Source of the DNA: Methanolinea sp. UBA473
GTDB lineage: Archaea; Halobacteriota; Methanomicrobia; Methanomicrobiales; Methanospirillaceae
NCBI GenBank assembly: GCA_002509495.1
Contig: DAEV01000117.1
Span: 1 to 15,373, forward strand
DNA length: 15,373 nt
Reading direction: 5' to 3'
Below the pieces are notes generated by a model. It saw only the letters and a program-made list of their open reading frames with translations, searched no databases and was not told the DNA's origin. The position numbers and the translations under genes are program-made. Below, piece by piece: positions 12,356 through 15,373 of the stretch; within the stretch, counting starts at the first letter, position 1, and each line of letters begins with the position of its first letter.

Positions 12356-13195
12356 ATGAAGGCGGCAGATATCATGTCGTCCCCGGTATACATTGTATCC
12401 CCCGGGGAGAATGTAGCCCATGCAAGAAACCTGATGCTCAAACACAGGATTTCCCGGCTTCCTGTGATAGAAGCAGAGTGCCTGGTGGGAATCATCACCA
12501 AGAAGGATATCGGATACCGGCTCAGGCAGAGCGAGCCCATCTGGAGGAGGAGACCGATCGATCACATACCTGTGAGCATCCTCATGACACGTGATCCCCT
12601 GACGGTCCGGTATGAGACCGGGGTAGGGGAGATCGCTTCCCTCATGATCAACTGGGATATCAGCAGCCTCCCGGTGATGGACGGAACCGCGGTGAAAGGG
12701 ATCGTGACAAAATCGGACCTGTTGCACTCGTCCATGGTAAAGAGATTGTCACGCCGCGTGGACGAGGTGATGGAGGATGCGATCACGGTGAGCCGTTACC
12801 ATTCCCTGGGCCATGTGATTGACCTGATGAAGGAAAGGAATGATAAGGTTATCGTTGCCAATAATGATGGCACGCTTGCCGGCATCATCACCGAGAGCAA
12901 CCTTGCATTCTACCTCTATGATACGGAGAAGAATGCGGGGCCGGTAAAAGACGTGACGATGCTCCGGAAGGATGAGGCGGGGGGCAGGAAACGGCTTCGC
13001 TACGTCTATGAAGCATCTGCAGTTGCGGAAGACCTCATGTCCCGCCCGGTGATTACGATCACCCCCGACGCGCCGCTTTCCGAAGCGGTGGCGCTGATGC
13101 GGGAGCACCGTGTCAACAGCATTGTCGTAGAACTGGACAATGAAATTAAAGGAATACTGAAACGAGATGATATTATAAGGGAAGTGGCAGAATGA
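12356..13195 (+). CDS. Four-repeat CBS-domain protein
   Basis: 279-aa protein consisting of four CBS repeats, the first beginning at residue 1 (MKAADIMSSPVYIV). Ligand motifs: GIITKKD (45-51), GIVTKSD (115-121) and GIITESN (176-182) are intact or conservatively changed, while the fourth is degenerate (GILKRDD, 266-272). A charged linker of about 35 residues (187-222) separates the last two repeats, longer than elsewhere in the cluster, so the second module may be flexible or bind a partner. AGGA lies 11 nt before the ATG and overlaps the end of the previous gene. The stop overlaps the next ATG by 4 nt. No transmembrane or enzyme domain is present. Confidence 0.9.
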   Translation: MKAADIMSSPVYIVSPGENVAHARNLMLKHRISRLPVIEAECLVGIITKKDIGYRLRQSEPIWRRRPIDHIPVSILMTRDPLTVRYETGVGEIASLMINWDISSLPVMDGTAVKGIVTKSDLLHSSMVKRLSRRVDEVMEDAITVSRYHSLGHVIDLMKERNDKVIVANNDGTLAGIITESNLAFYLYDTEKNAGPVKDVTMLRKDEAGGRKRLRYVYEASAVAEDLMSRPVITITPDAPLSEAVALMREHRVNSIVVELDNEIKGILKRDDIIREVAE

Positions 13196-13968
13196 GCGAG
13201 GATTTACTCATAAAAGATGTGATGTCCAGGCCGGTCACCATCTCAAAATCCGCACCGATCACAGAGGCGCTTGACAAGATGCTGGACGAGGGGATCGATC
13301 CCCTGATCGTGGTGAACCATAACGCCGTGGTAGGTACGGTATCCCGGCAGAGTGTGGCTGAGAAACTGGGAACAAAAAAGAACTCATCCATCTCGCCGAC
13401 ATCCATCCACGTCGCAAATTCCGTCGAGGAGGAGTTTACCACAGTATACCCGGATCAGGACCTGGACGTCCTCGTCACCCTGCTTCAGACATACAAACTT
13501 GTGGTGGTATATGACTCTGATCACAGGCTGATCGGACAGGTGACCGCAGGGGATCTCCTCAAGGTGCTCCGGCCGTCCGGCCCGCTTACGGATCTCATGG
13601 AACCTGCCTGCACGATCGATATCGAGGAGCGCGTTGTTCACCTCAGGAGAAGGATGATCGATGACCACATCCTCCGGTTCGTGGCCACGGAACATGACAG
13701 GATGGTCGGTATCGTTTCCGAGACCGATGTGGCGGTTGCGATGTGCAAATTCAGGGAGATGGTACAGGACCGCCACCAGGATCACCGCATCCGCAACCTG
13801 CTGGTCAAGGACATTATGAGCTCACCGGTCCTCTCTATGGAGGACACCTCCAGCGTGGATGAGGTGGTAGAAATGATGCTTTCCAAGAATATCAGCTCTA
13901 TTCCGATCACCTGCAGGGGGGCTCTTTCAGGACTGGTCACCAGGGCATCCCTCGTCAAAGCCCTTTAA
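13192..13968 (+). CDS. Four-repeat CBS-domain protein, last gene of the cluster
   Basis: 258-aa protein with four CBS repeats. The outer two have lost the acidic residue of the nucleotide motif (GTVSRQS 48-54, GLVTRAS 247-253) and the inner two keep it (GQVTAGD 115-121, GIVSETD 173-179), so ligand binding would be limited to the middle repeats. The start codon overlaps the preceding stop (ATGA) with a purine-rich AAGGGAAGTGG just upstream, indicating coupled translation. A T-rich tract and a small hairpin follow the stop, consistent with the end of the operon. The CBS assignment is clear. The partner or target is unknown. Confidence 0.9.
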   Translation: MSEDLLIKDVMSRPVTISKSAPITEALDKMLDEGIDPLIVVNHNAVVGTVSRQSVAEKLGTKKNSSISPTSIHVANSVEEEFTTVYPDQDLDVLVTLLQTYKLVVVYDSDHRLIGQVTAGDLLKVLRPSGPLTDLMEPACTIDIEERVVHLRRRMIDDHILRFVATEHDRMVGIVSETDVAVAMCKFREMVQDRHQDHRIRNLLVKDIMSSPVLSMEDTSSVDEVVEMMLSKNISSIPITCRGALSGLVTRASLVKAL

Positions 13969-13971
13969 CCT

Positions 13972-14011
13972 ATTCTTTCTCTCAATTTTTCTTCCAGTCG
14001 GAAGGTGTTTT
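13972..14011 (+). terminator. T-rich tract and hairpin ending the CBS operon
   Basis: A pyrimidine-rich stretch containing T5 (13986-13990) begins a few nucleotides after the CBS stop. It is followed by CTTCC-AGTC-GGAAG (13991-14004) and GTGTTTT. Both T-run and short-hairpin elements are typical of archaeal termination sites. Confidence 0.5.
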
Positions 14012-14030
14012 CCGGAGAATAGCACACACT

Positions 14031-14038
14031 TCTTATCA
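14031..14038 (+). promoter_or_regulatory. TATA-like element of the deoxyhypusine synthase gene
   Basis: TCTTATCA is centred about 26 nt before the ATG at 14061, the distance expected for a leaderless archaeal mRNA. The match to a TATA box is moderate. There is no ribosome-binding site before the ATG, which agrees with a leaderless start. Confidence 0.4.
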
Positions 14039-14060
14039 CATGCCTGCCCACATATGAGCA

Positions 14061-15149
14061 ATGGCAGAAAAAAAGAGGAAGAGTACGGGGCAACAGCGGG
14101 AAATTGACCGTATTCTTGGTGATCCCGTCACGAAAGCCCAGCGACCGGAGATGCGGACCACGAGACCGGTGTCACCCACTGCGAATGTGTCGGATCTTCT
14201 CCAGGGGATGGCGCAGACCGGTTTCCAGGGACGGAAACTCGGGGAGTCCGTCGAGATCTGGAAGAAGATGCTGGAGGATCCCGGATGCACCATTTTTCTG
14301 GGTCTTTCGGGTGCTATGCTCCCTGCAGGTATGCAAAAGATCCTGATCGAGATGGCCCGGCGCCGTTACATTGACGTTGTAGTCTCCACAGGAGCGAATA
14401 TCTTCCACGACGTGTGCGAGCACCTGGGTGTCTGCCATTACCTGGGGCACCATTATGTCAGCGATACGGACCTGTACGAGAAGGGAATCGATCGGATCTA
14501 TGATGTGTTTGCGTTCGAACAGGATTTCCGCTGGGTTGACCGGGGATTCGCAAATTTTGCCGAGAACATGGCACCGTTCCGGGGTTCTTCCCGGGAATTT
14601 TTAACATCGTTCGGGGAATGGCTCGTGAAGGAGGTTCCTGGACGCGAATCCTTCCTCTCAACCTGTGTAAAGCAAGGCATTCCGGTGTTTGTCCCGGCAC
14701 TCTGTGATTCATCCATCGGTATCGGAGCTCTCATTGCAAGGAGAAGAGGCGTGGAGATCGACATCGACCAGATCGCAGATACGGATGAAGTCACCACCCT
14801 TGTCGAGGAGGCCGAGAAGACCGGCGTCGTGTATGTCGGGGGCGGGGTTCCCAAGAATTTCATTCAGCAGACTCAGGTAATCGGCTCAATCCACGAGAAA
14901 GACCTTGGAGGCCACGATTATGCGATCCAGTATACCACCGACGCACCCCACTGGGGGGGCCTGTCAGGGTGCACGTTCGAAGAGGCCATCAGCTGGGGAA
15001 AGGAATCCGCAATGACCCTGCAGGTACAGGTGCATGTGGATGCAACCATCGCGCTTCCCATCGTCGTATCCGCGCTGGTGGGTTGCGGAGCACGCAGAGT
15101 AAGAGCGGGGAGGAAAAAGAGTACAGTATCCCGCCAGGGAACGGGATGA
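14061..15149 (+). CDS. dys: Deoxyhypusine synthase
   Basis: Uses NAD and spermidine (or a related amine) to put an aminobutyl group on a lysine of aIF5A, the first step of hypusine formation needed for translation elongation. The 362-aa protein has LGLSGAMLPAGM (80-91), VVSTGANIFHD (107-117) for NAD binding, VYVGGGVPKNF (257-267) and the active-site segment HWGGLSGCTFEEAISWGK (297-314). Lys314 is in the position of the catalytic lysine of the eukaryotic enzyme. The ATG at 14061 fits the TATA spacing. The C-terminal tail after about residue 345 is Lys/Arg-rich and probably disordered. The aIF5A gene is not in the window. It is probably transcribed alone, because a terminator-like region precedes it. 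Confidence 0.95.
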   Translation: MAEKKRKSTGQQREIDRILGDPVTKAQRPEMRTTRPVSPTANVSDLLQGMAQTGFQGRKLGESVEIWKKMLEDPGCTIFLGLSGAMLPAGMQKILIEMARRRYIDVVVSTGANIFHDVCEHLGVCHYLGHHYVSDTDLYEKGIDRIYDVFAFEQDFRWVDRGFANFAENMAPFRGSSREFLTSFGEWLVKEVPGRESFLSTCVKQGIPVFVPALCDSSIGIGALIARRRGVEIDIDQIADTDEVTTLVEEAEKTGVVYVGGGVPKNFIQQTQVIGSIHEKDLGGHDYAIQYTTDAPHWGGLSGCTFEEAISWGKESAMTLQVQVHVDATIALPIVVSALVGCGARRVRAGRKKSTVSRQGTG

Positions 15150-15245
15150 ATGAAGGCTGGAGTCCCGCACGTCCGGATTAATAGGTTCGGAGGGTTCCCC
15201 ATGATCAGGATGCACATCCATTCCATAAGGCCTGATGCTGGAATT

Positions 15246-15265
15246 CGCCGGATTCTTTTCTGGCG
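15246..15265 (+). terminator. Hairpin downstream of deoxyhypusine synthase
   Basis: CGCCGGA and TCTGGCG pair over 7 bp (one G-U) around a 6-nt T-rich loop, about 97 nt after the dys stop. There is no T run straight after it, so termination is only a guess. The rest of the 176-bp spacer 15150-15325 holds no gene that I can support. Confidence 0.3.
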
Positions 15266-15289
15266 GAGCCTCTGGATCTTAAGAAGATT

Positions 15290-15297
15290 TTTATAAT
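15290..15297 (+). promoter_or_regulatory. TATA box of the right-edge gene
   Basis: TTTATAAT, preceded by further T residues, is centred about 33 nt upstream of the ATG at 15326, predicting a leader of only a few nucleotides. Confidence 0.5.
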
Positions 15298-15325
15298 CTG
15301 CTGCTCAAATAATACAGCACCATTC

Positions 15326-15373
15326 ATGGAGCGGCAATTTTTACGAATTGCTGCGAGTATCGAAAGATGCGAG
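15326..15373 (+). CDS. Start of an unidentified gene, cut by the window edge
   Basis: Sixteen open codons from an ATG, beginning MERQFLRIAASIERCE, run to the window end. Support is the good TATA box about 33 nt upstream and the open frame. It is too short to identify. A chance ATG cannot be excluded. Confidence 0.5.
   Translation, partial: MERQFLRIAASIERCE

Noticed and set aside
9817..13968. CBS repeats as a DNA-level tandem repeat or recent duplication
   Set aside because: The similarity is only at protein-motif level. Nucleotide sequences of the repeats differ strongly, so the duplications are old.
15150..15325. Possible gene in the spacer after dys (a minus-strand frame 14918-15226)
   Set aside because: It is largely antisense to the conserved C-terminus of deoxyhypusine synthase and shows no domain or start signal.

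Overview
The window reads as chromosomal DNA of a methanogenic archaeon, most likely Methanomicrobiales (Methanoregula/Methanolinea-like). The archaeal signature genes are deoxyhypusine synthase, aIF1/SUI1, archaeal NadM and the GTPase/DUF2073/Zn-ribbon operon. Several genes also have TATA boxes 26-28 nt upstream of the start codon, which implies leaderless mRNAs. B12-related genes and a large set of stand-alone CBS proteins fit a methanogen. The genus is inference. I saw no tRNA, rRNA, CRISPR array or insertion sequence.

Layout. (a) 1-1182, minus strand: a small membrane protein followed by the N-terminal two thirds of histidyl-tRNA synthetase, which runs off the left edge. (b) 1232-3821, plus strand: larB, nadM (4-nt overlap) and a coiled-coil protein. 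LarB consumes nicotinate adenine dinucleotide, and NadM-type enzymes can make it. (c) 3953-4559: a Cys-rich 88-aa protein converging on a ribbon-helix-helix regulator. (d) 4652-7818: cobQ (cobyric acid synthase) and nrdJ (B12-dependent ribonucleotide reductase), divergent around one AT-rich TATA-like element that fits leaderless starts both ways. (e) 7904-9628: aIF1/SUI1 converging on a minus-strand operon of an Era-like GTPase, a DUF2073 protein and a Zn-ribbon protein. (f) 9817-13968, plus strand: five consecutive CBS-domain genes, mostly overlapping or nearly abutting, with 18 recognisable CBS repeats and no enzymatic partner domain. (g) 14061-15149: deoxyhypusine synthase, then the first 16 codons of another gene at the right edge.

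The most unusual part is the five-gene CBS cluster. It looks like a multi-subunit adenine-nucleotide (or SAM) sensor built only of CBS repeats, with one Zn-ribbon subunit. About two thirds of the repeats keep the ribose-phosphate-binding motif. It is divergent from the GTPase operon across a spacer with perfect inverted repeats. Its single sizeable internal gap (11187-11407) holds a perfect 7-bp hairpin and conflicting reading-frame signals. Functions for the cluster are inference; the repeats and overlaps are directly visible.
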